Positions 36,107-45,519 of a stretch of DNA of 64,000 nucleotides are shown here, one piece after another (position 1 is the stretch's first letter; every line of letters begins with the position of its first letter). The notes below the pieces were generated by a model, which was not told the DNA's origin, made no database searches, and saw only the letters and a program-made list of their open reading frames with translations. The stretch spans positions 18,941 through 82,940 of the forward strand of contig NZ_JAAIIH010000013.1 of assembly GCF_012932365.1 (NCBI RefSeq). Reading direction: 5' to 3'. The position numbers and the translations under genes were made by a program. The DNA is from Bifidobacterium moraviense (lineage in GTDB: Bacteria; Actinomycetota; Actinomycetes; Actinomycetales; Bifidobacteriaceae).

Positions 36107-37129
36107 ATGGTGTTCGCGATGACGACCAACGCACTGAAGGGCATGCTCAGGGACGCGCACGAGCACGGGTACGCGTACCCGGCCATCAACGTGAGCAACC
36201 TCGACACCGGCATCGCCGCCATGGCGGGACTCGAGCAGGCGAAGTCCGCCGGGTTCATCCAGATCAGCGTGGGCGCGGCCAAGCAGGCCGGTCCCACCGG
36301 CGACCCGGTGGAGGGCTCCATCATCCTGGGACGCACCCTGCGCGATCTGCGCAAGGCCCAGCACGTCCCGATCGCCATCCACACCGACCACTGCCACGCC
36401 GACATGGTGGACGCGTGGCTCGTCCCGCTGCTCAGGGAGCTCAAGGTCCTCAAGGACGCCGGCGAGGAGAAGATCTTCGACTCGTTCATGTTCGACGGCT
36501 CGCACGACGAGATCCACGACAACGTGGCCACCATCCGGCGTCTCCTGCCGCTCGTCAGGGACGTCGACGGCGTGCTGGAGGTCGAGGCCGGCGGCAAGTG
36601 GGGCGGCATGGAGGACGGCGTGGCCGACAAGGCCGTGTTCTCCACCCCGGAGGACGTCAAGGAGATCCAGCGCACGTTCGAGGACGCCGGCCTCACCGCC
36701 GACGACTACCTGCTGGCCGTCGCCTTCGGCAACGCGCACGGCACCGCCGTGGTGCCGGACCTCCACCCCGAGCTGCTCAGCGAGATCGCCGAGAAGACCG
36801 GCGAGCGCAACCTGTACGTGTTCCACGGCGGCTCCGGTTCCCCGGACGACGACGTGCGCGCCGCGGTCGCCAACGGCGTCGTCAAGATGAACGTGGACAC
36901 CGACACGCAGTACGCCTACACCGCCGGCGTGGACGGGTTCCTCACGGACGCGAACGGCGTGCAGCGCTCGCACCGCGAGGGCAAGAAGTTCTTCGACCCG
37001 CGCCACTGGAACGCCGCGGGCCGCAAGTCGATGACCGCCAAGGTCGTCGAGGTCGCCGAACTGCTCGGCTCCGCCGGGCGCGCCGAGGCCGTCGAGTACC
37101 GCTCGGTGCTCGACCCCGTCGTCGCCTGA
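36107..37129 (+). CDS. Class II fructose-bisphosphate aldolase
   Basis: A zinc-dependent aldolase of 340 residues. Class II features are the histidine pair in HTDHCHAD, FDGSHDEIHDNVA, the glycine-rich FHGGSGSP phosphate loop and NVDTDTQYAY. GGGGAG precedes ATG 36107. It heads an operon with a phosphoglycerate-mutase-like protein and triosephosphate isomerase, so a triose-phosphate role is likely. Bifidobacteria mainly use the phosphoketolase shunt, so a full aldolase-TIM pair beside uronate genes is noteworthy. Tagatose-bisphosphate or a related ketose bisphosphate is an alternative substrate. Confidence 0.88.
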   Translation: MVFAMTTNALKGMLRDAHEHGYAYPAINVSNLDTGIAAMAGLEQAKSAGFIQISVGAAKQAGPTGDPVEGSIILGRTLRDLRKAQHVPIAIHTDHCHADMVDAWLVPLLRELKVLKDAGEEKIFDSFMFDGSHDEIHDNVATIRRLLPLVRDVDGVLEVEAGGKWGGMEDGVADKAVFSTPEDVKEIQRTFEDAGLTADDYLLAVAFGNAHGTAVVPDLHPELLSEIAEKTGERNLYVFHGGSGSPDDDVRAAVANGVVKMNVDTDTQYAYTAGVDGFLTDANGVQRSHREGKKFFDPRHWNAAGRKSMTAKVVEVAELLGSAGRAEAVEYRSVLDPVVA

Positions 37130-37198
37130 CGCCTCGCTTCGCCGCACGTCGCACCATCAGCACCAACACCACCATCATCAAGGGAGATGCATCACCAC

Positions 37199-37852
37199 AT
37201 GACCGGACAGCTTTACCTTCTCCGCCACGGACAGACCTACTGGGCCCTCTCGGGGCAGCACACCGGACTCGCCGACGTGCCGCTCACCGCCAAGGGCGTG
37301 GAGCAGGCCGCGGACGCCGGAATCCGCGTCAAGGCGCGCCACCCCGGCGACTTCGCCGCCGTCTACGTCTCGCCGCTGCTGCGCGCCCAGCAGACCGCCG
37401 AGGCCGCGGGGCTCGACGCGGAGACGCTCGACGACCTGCACGAATGGGACTACGGGCGCGCCGAGGGCCGCACGCGCGCCGACCTGTCCGCCGCGCTCGG
37501 ACGCCCCTGGGACCTGTGGGAGGACGGCCCGGCCGTGCTGCCGCGCGAGCTGGGCGGCGAGCGCGTGGAGACGCTGCCCGACGGCACGCCCGTGACCGTG
37601 GCCGGCAAGGACGGCGAGACGCTCGACGAGGTGTACGCGCGCGCCGGCCGCGTGGTCGCCAGGGTGCGCCCGCTCATCGACGAGGGGCGGGACGTGCTGC
37701 TGGTGGCGCACTCGCACATCATCCGCGAGGTGACCGTCGCGTGGCTCGGCCTGCCGGGCATCGCCGGACGCAGCCTCGAACTCGGCACCGCGCAGTTCTC
37801 GGTGCTGGGCGTGCACAAGGGCCAGCCCGTCATCCAGCACTGGGGGCTGTGA
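37199..37852 (+). CDS. Histidine phosphatase/phosphoglycerate-mutase family protein
   Basis: A 217-residue protein with the catalytic RHG motif in YLLRHGQTYW near the N terminus, YVSPLLRAQQTAEA, a conserved acidic HEWDYGRAEG and the second catalytic histidine in VAHSHIIREV. The first ATG at 37187 touches the AGGGAG and is too close, so 37199 is chosen. Its stop overlaps the TIM start (TGATG). It may be a cofactor-dependent mutase or a sugar phosphatase; the operon with aldolase and TIM suggests a phosphorylated-sugar substrate. Confidence 0.85.
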   Translation: MTGQLYLLRHGQTYWALSGQHTGLADVPLTAKGVEQAADAGIRVKARHPGDFAAVYVSPLLRAQQTAEAAGLDAETLDDLHEWDYGRAEGRTRADLSAALGRPWDLWEDGPAVLPRELGGERVETLPDGTPVTVAGKDGETLDEVYARAGRVVARVRPLIDEGRDVLLVAHSHIIREVTVAWLGLPGIAGRSLELGTAQFSVLGVHKGQPVIQHWGL

Positions 37853-39309
37853 TGCCCGCACGTCCCCGCCGCCGGCCCCTGGTGATGGGCAACTGGAAGA
37901 TGAACCTCAACCATCGCGAGGCCGCGCGCTGGATGGTCGACTACTCGGGCATGAACGACGACTGGGAGCGGCGCATGGCCGCCTCCGGCCAGCCGCTCGA
38001 CCGGCCCGAGATCGGCATCCTGCCGCCGTTCACCTCCATCCAGTCGTTCATCGACACCATCGACGAGCGCGGCATGGACGGGGACCTCGCGGTGGGCGCG
38101 CAGACCGTGAGCGACGTGGCCAAGGGCGCCTACACCGGCGACATCTCGGCCGACATGCTCTCCGCACTCGGCTGCAGATACGTGCTGGTGGGCCACTCCG
38201 AGCAACGGCGCTACCACCCGGAGGACGACGACACGTTCGCCACGAAGATGCGCGTGGTGCTCGACAACGGCATGCTGCCGATCCTGTGCATCGGCGAGAC
38301 CGCGCTCGGCCGCGAGCACGGCATCGGCATCGACTACGCGCTGCGCCAGCTCGCCGAGGCCGTCAGCCGGATGAGCTGCGAGGACATGAGGCGCGTCACC
38401 ATCGCCTACGAGCCGGTGTGGAGCATCGGCACCGGCAACGTGCCGGACCTCAACGTCATCGAGTCGGCGCTTGCGGACATCCGTGACTTCATCAACGCGT
38501 CGTTCGGCGCGGACATCGCCGCGGACGTGCGCATCCTGTACGGCGGCTCGGTCAAGCCCGACAACGCCGCCGCGATCATCCGCCTCAACGACATCGACGG
38601 CTTCCTGGTGGGCGGCGCGAGCCTGGACCCGCGCTCGTTCGCCAAGATCTGTCACCGCGTCGCCGAGTCGTCGGTCAACCGCCGCCAGCGTCCGGCTTCG
38701 CGCGGGTTCAAGCGCCCGGGGCGCATGACGATCGCCGAGTTCGAGCACCCGGATCTCGAGCCCGCCCGCCGCGCGCTCGCCGCCGACGTGGCGCGCGACT
38801 TCCCCGATTCGCATTCGTGGCGTCTCTCGCTCGCTCTGGCCGCCTACCGCACCGCCGGATTCGCGTGGCTGGAGGTGATGGCCGTGCAGGAGCTCATCGA
38901 GGCGGTGGACGCCGCCGGCACGCGCATCGAGGAGGGCCCGGACATGCTGCGCGACATCATCTGGGATTCGCGCCGGCTCATCATCGAGGCCATGATGGCG
39001 TTGGTGGAGCGCGACGCCGTGCAGGGCATGTATTCGGTGGAGCAGTGGCTCGTGTCCTCCGATCCGCGGCTCACGCACGACGAGCGCTGCAAGCGTCTGG
39101 TGCAGTGCTACGCCTCGAGCACGTGCGAGCGCGCGTGGCGCATGTTCGCGTCCGACGAGCCGTACGAGGCGTTCAGCACGGCGTTCATGGAAGGCTATCT
39201 CTCCTGCGACGCGAACACGGACAACCGCCGGTGGCGCCGGCGCGGCATCGACCGCTACAAGACGCGCCCGTGGTTCCCGAACCACGGCGACGGCACCGAG
39301 GAGGTGTAG
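37852..39309 (+). CDS. tpiA: Triosephosphate isomerase with a long C-terminal extension
   Basis: Residues 8-271 are a complete TIM: K16 in GNWKMN, H115 in VGHSEQRR, E187 in AYEPVWSIGTG and the phosphate loop ILYGGSVKPDN. A linker (RRQRPASRGFKRPGR) then leads to about 214 extra, mostly helical residues with no family I recognise. Normal TIM is about 250 residues; this product is 485. The frame is continuous, with no ribosome binding site before the internal ATG at 38725, so a genuine fusion is favoured. The start overlaps the upstream stop by one base. The extension may mediate assembly or binding; this is inference. Confidence 0.88.
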   Translation: MPARPRRRPLVMGNWKMNLNHREAARWMVDYSGMNDDWERRMAASGQPLDRPEIGILPPFTSIQSFIDTIDERGMDGDLAVGAQTVSDVAKGAYTGDISADMLSALGCRYVLVGHSEQRRYHPEDDDTFATKMRVVLDNGMLPILCIGETALGREHGIGIDYALRQLAEAVSRMSCEDMRRVTIAYEPVWSIGTGNVPDLNVIESALADIRDFINASFGADIAADVRILYGGSVKPDNAAAIIRLNDIDGFLVGGASLDPRSFAKICHRVAESSVNRRQRPASRGFKRPGRMTIAEFEHPDLEPARRALAADVARDFPDSHSWRLSLALAAYRTAGFAWLEVMAVQELIEAVDAAGTRIEEGPDMLRDIIWDSRRLIIEAMMALVERDAVQGMYSVEQWLVSSDPRLTHDERCKRLVQCYASSTCERAWRMFASDEPYEAFSTAFMEGYLSCDANTDNRRWRRRGIDRYKTRPWFPNHGDGTEEV

Positions 39310-39362
39310 GTGCGGCGTCCGGCCGCGGAACCCGCCGGGGGAGGGGCGTCGGAGCCCGTTCC

Positions 39363-39380
39363 TGCAACGATTGGCAACCG
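39363..39380. promoter_or_regulatory. Shared 18-bp motif before uxaC
   Basis: TGCAACGATTGGCAACCG, with the two GCAA cores 10 bp apart, lies 119 bp before uxaC and just after the TIM stop. A -10-like CATACT follows at 39407. Confidence 0.6.
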
Positions 39381-39499
39381 GTCCGTGCGCGGCGCGCGCA
39401 CGGCGTCATACTGGATGCTGCGAAGTACATTTCCCGTGCCTGCGCCGCGCGAGACGTGGTGGTGCGGCGGCCGGGATCCATCGGCAAAGGAGTCGAAGC

Positions 39500-40909
39500 A
39501 TGAGCTTCCTGGATGACGATTACCTGCTGACCACCGACGTGGCCAAGGAGCTGTTCCACGGCACGGCCGAAAGCCTGCCCATCGTGGACTACCACTGCCA
39601 TCTGAGCCCCAAGGAGATCTACGAGGACGAGAACTTCTCCGACATCGTGGCCGCCTGGCTCACCGACGGCAACAACTACGGCGACCACTACAAGTGGCGT
39701 CTGATCCGCGCCAACGGCACGCCGGAAGAGCTCATCACCGGCAAGGGCGACCCGTGGGAGAAGTTCCAGGCGTACGCCGCCACGATGGAGAAGGCCATCG
39801 GCTCGCCGGTCTACCTGTGGACGCACATGGAGCTGCGCCGCTACTTCGGCATCACCGAGACGCTCACCACGCGCACCGCCAAGGCCATCTACGACCAGAC
39901 CAACGAGATGCTGGCCACCAAGGACTTCACGCGCCGCGCGCTGCTGCGCCGCATGGGTCTGGACACCATCTGCACCACCGACGACCCGGTCGATTCCCTC
40001 GAGTACCACAAGCGCTTTGCGGAGGACGGCGGCGACACGTTCGCGATGATCCCGGCCATGCGCCCGGACAAGGCCCTCAACCCGGACAAGCCCGGCTTCG
40101 CCGAGTGGGTGGACCAGCTCGAGCAGGTCACCGGCCGCACGGTCAACTCGTTCGACGACATGATGGCCGGCATCAACGACCGCGTGGACTTCTTCCACTC
40201 GCTGGGCTCGCGCCTGTCCGACCACGCCGCGGACCTCATGGTGTACGCCGAGGCCACGGACGCCGAGCTGGACGAGATCCTCTCCAGGGCGCGCGCCGGC
40301 AGGGAGCTGACCGCGGACGACCTGGCCAAGTACCGCACCGCGCTGTTCCTGGAGCTCATGAAGATCTACGACGCGCACGACTGGACCATGCAGCTGCACA
40401 TCCACGCCATGCGCAACGTCAACTCGGTGGGCTTCGCCGAGCACGGCGCGGACACCGGCTTCGACGCCCTGAACGACCGCTCGATCGCCGAGCCGCTGGC
40501 GCAGCTGTTCGACGCGGCCGCCCGCCGCGGCTCGATCCCGCGCACCATCATCTACTCGCTCAACCCGAACGACTACCTGCCGATCGCCACCGTGATGGGC
40601 TGCTTCCAGGGCGGCGGCAAGAAGCAGCGCATGGCGCTGGGCAACGCCTGGTGGTTCAACGACACCCGCACCGGCATCCGCCGCCAGCTCGAGGTGATGG
40701 CCGAGGAGTCGCTGCTGGGCAACTTCGTGGGCATGACCACCGACTCCCGCTCGTTCCTGAGCTTCCCGCGCCACGAGTTCTTCCGCCGCATCCTGTGCGA
40801 GCTGGTGGGCGAGTGGGCCGAGCGCGGCGAGGTCCCGAACGACATCGACTACCTCAGGCCGCTCATCGCGGACGTGAGCTACAACAACGCGAAGGCGCTG
40901 TTCGCCTGA
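39500..40909 (+). CDS. uxaC: Uronate isomerase (glucuronate/galacturonate isomerase)
   Basis: Converts D-galacturonate to tagaturonate or D-glucuronate to fructuronate, the entry step of uronate catabolism. The 469-residue protein has the amidohydrolase-fold motifs: DYHCHLSPKEI near residue 28, DDPVDSLEYH, the metal-site MQLHIHAMRN, and GNAWWFNDTRTGIRRQL, MTTDSRSFLS and RHEFFRR toward the C terminus. AAAGGAG supports ATG 39500. It is monocistronic, with the same upstream motif as uxaB 22 kb away. Feeds the GH28/GH105/GH115 products into central metabolism. Confidence 0.94.
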   Translation: MSFLDDDYLLTTDVAKELFHGTAESLPIVDYHCHLSPKEIYEDENFSDIVAAWLTDGNNYGDHYKWRLIRANGTPEELITGKGDPWEKFQAYAATMEKAIGSPVYLWTHMELRRYFGITETLTTRTAKAIYDQTNEMLATKDFTRRALLRRMGLDTICTTDDPVDSLEYHKRFAEDGGDTFAMIPAMRPDKALNPDKPGFAEWVDQLEQVTGRTVNSFDDMMAGINDRVDFFHSLGSRLSDHAADLMVYAEATDAELDEILSRARAGRELTADDLAKYRTALFLELMKIYDAHDWTMQLHIHAMRNVNSVGFAEHGADTGFDALNDRSIAEPLAQLFDAAARRGSIPRTIIYSLNPNDYLPIATVMGCFQGGGKKQRMALGNAWWFNDTRTGIRRQLEVMAEESLLGNFVGMTTDSRSFLSFPRHEFFRRILCELVGEWAERGEVPNDIDYLRPLIADVSYNNAKALFA

Positions 40910-41002
40910 TCCGGCGACGGGGCCCGGCGCGCGGTCGTCGTCTGATCGTCTGATCGGTTGACCGTCTGATCGCCCGATGGCCCGTTGGGCATCCGTTTCG
41001 GC

Positions 41003-41073
41003 AAGCGAAGGCGGTGGTTTTTCCCTGAGGCGCCATATTCCGGCGCTCCGACGGGAAACCACCGCCTTCGCTT
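41003..41073. repeat. Long hairpin between uxaC and rhmD
   Basis: AAGCGAAGGCGGTGGTTT at 41003-41020 pairs perfectly with AAACCACCGCCTTCGCTT at 41056-41073. An inner GGCGCC/GGCGCT region adds pairing. The arm sequence is the same as in the tandem repeats at 45.6 kb, so this is a family member and possibly also the uxaC terminator. Confidence 0.75.
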
Positions 41074-41116
41074 GTTCCGGAGGCGCCCGCCGCATCGCCG
41101 TCGCGCCGATGCAGTG

Positions 41117-41129
41117 CCAAATGTTGGGA
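41117..41129. promoter_or_regulatory. CCAAATGTTGGGA motif before rhmD
   Basis: The sequence is the reverse of TCCCAACATTTGG, close to TCCCAACATGTGGGA before SBP 2. It lies about 65 bp before the rhmD start. Direct GGTATGC repeats follow at 41131 and 41146. Confidence 0.4.
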
Positions 41130-41192
41130 CGGTATGCCAAGGTCTGGTATGCTTGGAGTCGTTCCATTCCATTGCATCGAAGAGGATCAATC

Positions 41193-42419
41193 ATGGCATT
41201 AGCACCATCATTGAAGCTCCCCACGATTACGCACATCCGCGCGTACTCGATGGGCGGCGCTGCGGCCAAGGTCCACGGCCAGGGCGGCGGCGACTACCAC
41301 GATCAGGGCAAGGACCACTGGATCGACGACCACATCGCCACCCCGATGTCCAAGTACGCCGAGTACAAGCAGTCCCGCCAGTCCTTCGGCATCAACGTCC
41401 TGGGCACCCTCGTCGTCGAGGTCGAGGCCTCCGACGGCACCACCGGCTTCGCGATCTCCACCGCCGGCACCGTGGGCTGCTTCATCGTCGAGCACCACCT
41501 GTCCCGCTTCGTGGAGGGCAAGCGCGTCGACCAGATCAAGCTGATCCACGACCAGATGCTCAACGCCACCCAGTACTACTCCGGCGGCGGCGGCGTGGTG
41601 ATCAACACCATCTCCTGCGTCGATCTGGCCCTGTGGGACCTCTACGGCAAGGTCGTCAAGCTCCCGGTCTACAAGCTGCTCGGCGGCGCCGTGCGCGACG
41701 AGATCCACTTCTACGCCACCGGCGCCCGCCCGGACCTGGCCCAGAAGATGGGCTTCATCGGCGGCAAGATGCCGACCCACTGGGGCCCGGCCGACGGCGA
41801 CGAAGGCATCGCCAAGGACATCGCCACGCTCAAGGAGATGCGCGAGCGCGTGGGCGACAACTTCTGGCTGATGTTCGACTGCTGGATGAGCCAGGACGTC
41901 AACTACGCCACCAAGCTGGCGCACGCGGCCGCCCCGTACAAGCTCAAGTGGCTGGAGGAGTGCTTCCCGCCCCAGCAGGTGGAGTCCTACCGCCAGCTCA
42001 AGAAGAACATGCCGGCCGGCATGCTCATGACCACCGGCGAGCACACCGGCACCCTCGAGGGCTTCAAGGAGCTCTCCGAGGCCGGCGTGGACATCCTGCA
42101 GCCCGACGTCGGCTGGTGCGGCGGCGTGACCTCGCTGTGCGAGATCGCGGCCGTGGCCAAGTCCCGCGGCCAGCTCGTGGTGCCGCACGGCTCCTCCGTG
42201 TACTCGCACCACGCGGTGATCACGTTCACCAACACGCCGTTCAGCGAGATGCTCATGACCTCCCCGCACGCCGACTACGTGCGTCCGCAGTTCGACCCGG
42301 TCCTCATCGACGAGCCGGTGCCGCACGACGGCATCATCACCGCCGAGGAGCTGGACAAGCCCGGCTTCGGCGTCGAACTCAACCGCGAGTGCCCGCTCGA
42401 GCGTCCGTTCGAGCACTGA
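41193..42419 (+). CDS. rhmD: L-rhamnonate dehydratase
   Basis: Enolase-superfamily enzyme that dehydrates L-rhamnonate to 2-keto-3-deoxy-L-rhamnonate. The 408-residue protein matches the E. coli YfaW/RhmD pattern almost throughout: [59 protein letters not shown], the metal ligands in MFDCWM, WLEECF and TGEH, and the family-specific histidine in VVPHGSS. This distinguishes it from L-fuconate and galactarate dehydratases. AGAGGA precedes ATG 41193. Together with the next gene it completes the lower half of oxidative L-rhamnose breakdown. Confidence 0.94.
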   Translation: MALAPSLKLPTITHIRAYSMGGAAAKVHGQGGGDYHDQGKDHWIDDHIATPMSKYAEYKQSRQSFGINVLGTLVVEVEASDGTTGFAISTAGTVGCFIVEHHLSRFVEGKRVDQIKLIHDQMLNATQYYSGGGGVVINTISCVDLALWDLYGKVVKLPVYKLLGGAVRDEIHFYATGARPDLAQKMGFIGGKMPTHWGPADGDEGIAKDIATLKEMRERVGDNFWLMFDCWMSQDVNYATKLAHAAAPYKLKWLEECFPPQQVESYRQLKKNMPAGMLMTTGEHTGTLEGFKELSEAGVDILQPDVGWCGGVTSLCEIAAVAKSRGQLVVPHGSSVYSHHAVITFTNTPFSEMLMTSPHADYVRPQFDPVLIDEPVPHDGIITAEELDKPGFGVELNRECPLERPFEH

Positions 42420-42599
42420 GTCCCTCAGCCGCCTCCGCATGCCGCGCATCCCGGATCCGTCCGGGGCGGTGCGCGGGGGCGGCTGTCGTTTTCCCGCAAC
42501 ACGCAAGACTCCGGTTCCGCGGGCCGGCGCCAGGACGCGCCGCGCGGACCGGGAAAGAGCCAAGACAAGGCCAAGCAAGCCAGAAAGGACATGTCAAGG

Positions 42600-43370
42600 A
42601 TGACATCCGTCGCCCTGCCCCATAACGAATTCAAGGCCGCGCTCAAGGAGGGCAGGCAGCTCAAGGGCCTGTGGATCGCCATGGGTTCGGCAACCTCCAT
42701 CGAGATCGCCGCGGAGATCGGCTACGACTGGCTGCTCATCGACGGCGAGCACGGTCCGAACGACCTCAACACGATCCTCGACCAGCTGCGCGCCGTGCAC
42801 GGCTACCCGACCGTCCCGATCGTGCGTCCGCCGCACGCCGACCCGGTGCTCGTCAAGCAGGTGCTGGACCTGGGCGCCCAGACGCTGCTGCTGCCGATGA
42901 TCAACACCCGCGAGGAGGCCGAGCTGATGGTCAAGGCCATCAACTACGCCCCCGAGGGCATCCGCGGCGTGGGCGGCGTGATCGCCCGCTCCGGCCGCTG
43001 GGGCCTCATCCCGAACTACATGCGCGACGCCAAGAAGGAGCTCTGCCTGATCCTGCAGGTCGAGTCCCAGGAGGGCCTCGACAACATCGACGAGATCGCC
43101 TCCGTGGAGGGCGTGGACGCCATCTTCATCGGCCCCGCCGATCTGTCCGCCTCGCTCGGTCACCCGGACGACGCCGGCGCCATCCAGGACCAGGTGAAGT
43201 ACGCGTTCGACCGCATCAAGGCGCACGGCAAGGCCATCGGCTCGCTCGCGTTCGATCCCGCCACCGCGAAGAAGTACTTCGAGTGGGGCGCCTCGTTCGT
43301 GGCCGTGGCCGGCGACACCGACGTGTACGTGAGGGGCCTGAAGGCCGAGCTCGCGCACTACGCCGACTGA
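42600..43370 (+). CDS. rhmA: 2-keto-3-deoxy-L-rhamnonate aldolase
   Basis: HpcH/HpaI-type class II aldolase of 256 residues cleaving keto-deoxy-rhamnonate to pyruvate and L-lactaldehyde. Key features: DWLLIDGEHGPND (catalytic histidine), LQVESQEGLDNIDEI (metal-binding glutamate), FIGPADLSASLG (metal-binding aspartate) and GVGGVIARSGRWG. The E. coli RhmA sequence follows the same order. ATG 42600 lies 10 bases after AAAGGA; the ATG at 42591 is too close. It is 180 bp after rhmD in the same direction. Confidence 0.9.
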   Translation: MTSVALPHNEFKAALKEGRQLKGLWIAMGSATSIEIAAEIGYDWLLIDGEHGPNDLNTILDQLRAVHGYPTVPIVRPPHADPVLVKQVLDLGAQTLLLPMINTREEAELMVKAINYAPEGIRGVGGVIARSGRWGLIPNYMRDAKKELCLILQVESQEGLDNIDEIASVEGVDAIFIGPADLSASLGHPDDAGAIQDQVKYAFDRIKAHGKAIGSLAFDPATAKKYFEWGASFVAVAGDTDVYVRGLKAELAHYAD

Positions 43371-43415
43371 CGCCGCAGGGCCCGGCGTCGCACGTCCGAC
43401 GCCGTCCGACCGTCC

Positions 43416-43452
43416 GCCCGTGGCTCCGTGACGCGATCGCGGGGCCACGGGC
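43416..43452 (+). terminator. Possible terminator after rhmA
   Basis: GCCCGTGGC at 43416-43424 pairs with GCCACGGGC at 43444-43452 over a 19-base loop. The stem is strong but there is no U-run. Confidence 0.4.
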
Positions 43453-43539
43453 GTCATCGATGCCGGGACATCGACGTCAGGATCAGCCGATCATCAGATC
43501 CAACCGTTCATCCGATCATCCGATCACGAAGGAGCGCAC

Positions 43540-44328
43540 ATGAAGACCACCGGCGAGGACACCCCCGTCATCGCGGGCACGCAGACCCTGATGAACGGCC
43601 TCAACGTGCTCAAGTCCGTGGCCGACGGCGCCCAGACGCTCGCCGACGTGGTGCGCGCCACGTCGCTCACGCGCTCCACCGCGCACCGCCTCATCCAGGC
43701 GCTGCGCGCCGCACGCTTCCTGCGCGACACCGCCGAGGGCACGCTCGCGCTGGGACCCGCGCTCATCGAGCTCGGTTTCCAGGCGCGCGACCAGGTCTCG
43801 CTGCAGTCGGTCGCGCGGCCCATCCTGCTCGACCTCGCCGAGGAGGCCAAGGACACCATCCACCTCGCCGTGGAGGACCACGGCGAATGCCTGTATCTGG
43901 ACAAGGTCCACGGCAGCCGCAACGTGGAGATCCGATCGTGGCCCGGCGTGCGCATGCCGCTGACCTACACCGGCATCGGCAAGGCGCTGCTGCTTGACTC
44001 GCCGGAGCGCTGGGAACCGCAGTTCGTGGCCGACCGTTCGCGCATGGAACGCCAGCCGCAGCACGACTTCTCCAGCACGCGCGCCTTCGTCAACGCCATG
44101 CACACCTACGCCGAGCAGGGCTTCGCCTACGACCTCGAGGAGAACGAGCCCGGCATCCGCTGCGTGGCCGCGCCCATTCACGATGCCACGGGCGCGGTGG
44201 CCGGCGCGATCTCCGTGTCCGCCATGACGCAGGTGATGCCGCCGCGGCGCATGAAGAGCCTCGGCCCGGTGGTGAGGGCCGCCGCCGACCGCATCAGCGT
44301 GGAGCTGGGGGCGCGTCCGGCGCGCTGA
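43540..44328 (+). CDS. IclR-family transcriptional regulator
   Basis: A 262-residue regulator with an N-terminal winged helix (LADVVRATSLTRSTAHRLIQ) and a C-terminal GAF-like ligand domain (HLAVEDHGECLYLDKV, TGIGKALL, GIRCVAAPIHD). GAAGGAG supports ATG 43540. Placed right after rhmD-rhmA, it is the likely sensor of rhamnonate or a keto-deoxy intermediate. IclR members regulate similar keto-deoxy acid pathways (KdgR), which supports the idea. Confidence 0.9.
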   Translation: MKTTGEDTPVIAGTQTLMNGLNVLKSVADGAQTLADVVRATSLTRSTAHRLIQALRAARFLRDTAEGTLALGPALIELGFQARDQVSLQSVARPILLDLAEEAKDTIHLAVEDHGECLYLDKVHGSRNVEIRSWPGVRMPLTYTGIGKALLLDSPERWEPQFVADRSRMERQPQHDFSSTRAFVNAMHTYAEQGFAYDLEENEPGIRCVAAPIHDATGAVAGAISVSAMTQVMPPRRMKSLGPVVRAAADRISVELGARPAR

Positions 44329-44550
44329 CGCCGTTTCACGCACCGACGTTTCGTACGCCGCCAGTGCGCACGTCGGCGCTTCGCGTGCCGGCATTGCCCG
44401 CGCCGACGTCGCTTCCGTTGCAAGTGGTGGAAAAGCGCGGGCGCATCGCGCCGCCGATGGCTATCGTGAGGCACGGGCGCCGCCCCGCCCCGCGCACGTC
44501 GCGGAGCCGGCCGGTCGGCGCGGGAACCGATCGAAGGAAGCGTCATCACC

Positions 44551-45489
44551 ATGAATCTGGCCGTACAGACGGGCGCGCTGCTGCTCGCCATCCTCGGAGC
44601 GTACGCGGGCAAGCGCATGCGCGTCTTCGGAGCGCATGACTACAAGCTGCTGCAGACCCTCATCTTCAACGTGACGCTGCCGGCCGCCGTGATCCAGTCG
44701 TTCGCGAAGAACGACCACGACCTGCGCATGTTCTGGGTGATCCTGCTGGGATTCCTCTCCGCGCTCATCCCCCTGCTCGTCATCTACGCGGCCGCGCGCC
44801 GCGCGCCCAGGGAGTCGCGCGGCTTCCAGATGCTCGTGGGCACCACGTTCAACATCGGCAGCTTCGCGCTGCCGGTCATCACCACGTTCCTGGGCGCGGG
44901 CGCCGGCGTGGCCGTGGTGATGTTCGACATCGGCAACGCCATGATGTGCGCGGCCGGCTCGCTGGTGCTCACCAACCTGCTGCTGCATCTGGACAAGGGC
45001 TGGGACACCATGACCACGGGGCAGCGGTGCCGCACCATCGCGCGCAACTTCTACTCCTCGGTGCCGTTCGACATGTACGTGATCATGATCGTGCTGCTGC
45101 TGTGCAGGGTCTCGATCCCCGAGCCCGTGGTCACGCTCATCACCCCGTTCGCCAACGCTAACACGTTCCTGTCCATGGCGATGGTGGGCATGATGATGGA
45201 GGTGCCGCAGCGCCGTGCCGACATGCTCGACATGGTCAAGGTGCTCGGCTGGAGGCTCGCGGTGGCGGTGATCGCCGCGCTGGCCGCGTGGTTCCTGCTG
45301 CCGCTGGCGCCCGAGGTGCGCATGGTGGTGGCGATCACCGCGTTCGCGCCGATCTCGATCTTCTCCACCAAGTTCGCCGACCAGACGCTGGACCGCGGCG
45401 AGCTGGCGGGCTTCAGCCTGACGGTGAGCGCCATCATCTCGCTGCTCGTGATGGCCGGGCTGTGCGCCTGGCTGCCGGCGCTGCTCTGA
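44551..45489 (+). CDS. AEC-family transporter
   Basis: A 312-residue membrane protein of the auxin-efflux-carrier family with about ten transmembrane helices in two halves. The first half has the NVTLPAAVI unwound-helix motif and FNIGSFALPV; the second ends SIFSTKFADQTLDRGELA, as usual in the family. GAAGGAAG precedes ATG 44551. AEC members often carry small organic acids such as malate, lactate or pyruvate, so export of lactate or uptake of a keto acid from the rhamnose route is possible. Confidence 0.82.
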   Translation: MNLAVQTGALLLAILGAYAGKRMRVFGAHDYKLLQTLIFNVTLPAAVIQSFAKNDHDLRMFWVILLGFLSALIPLLVIYAAARRAPRESRGFQMLVGTTFNIGSFALPVITTFLGAGAGVAVVMFDIGNAMMCAAGSLVLTNLLLHLDKGWDTMTTGQRCRTIARNFYSSVPFDMYVIMIVLLLCRVSIPEPVVTLITPFANANTFLSMAMVGMMMEVPQRRADMLDMVKVLGWRLAVAVIAALAAWFLLPLAPEVRMVVAITAFAPISIFSTKFADQTLDRGELAGFSLTVSAIISLLVMAGLCAWLPALL

Positions 45490-45519
45490 TCCCGGGTTTT
45501 CGGGAGGCTGCGTCGGCTC

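Noticed and set aside
38725..39309. Separate gene starting at the internal ATG in the TIM gene
   Set aside because: No ribosome binding site precedes it and the frame from TIM is uninterrupted, so a fusion is the simpler reading; internal initiation is listed as a refuting test.
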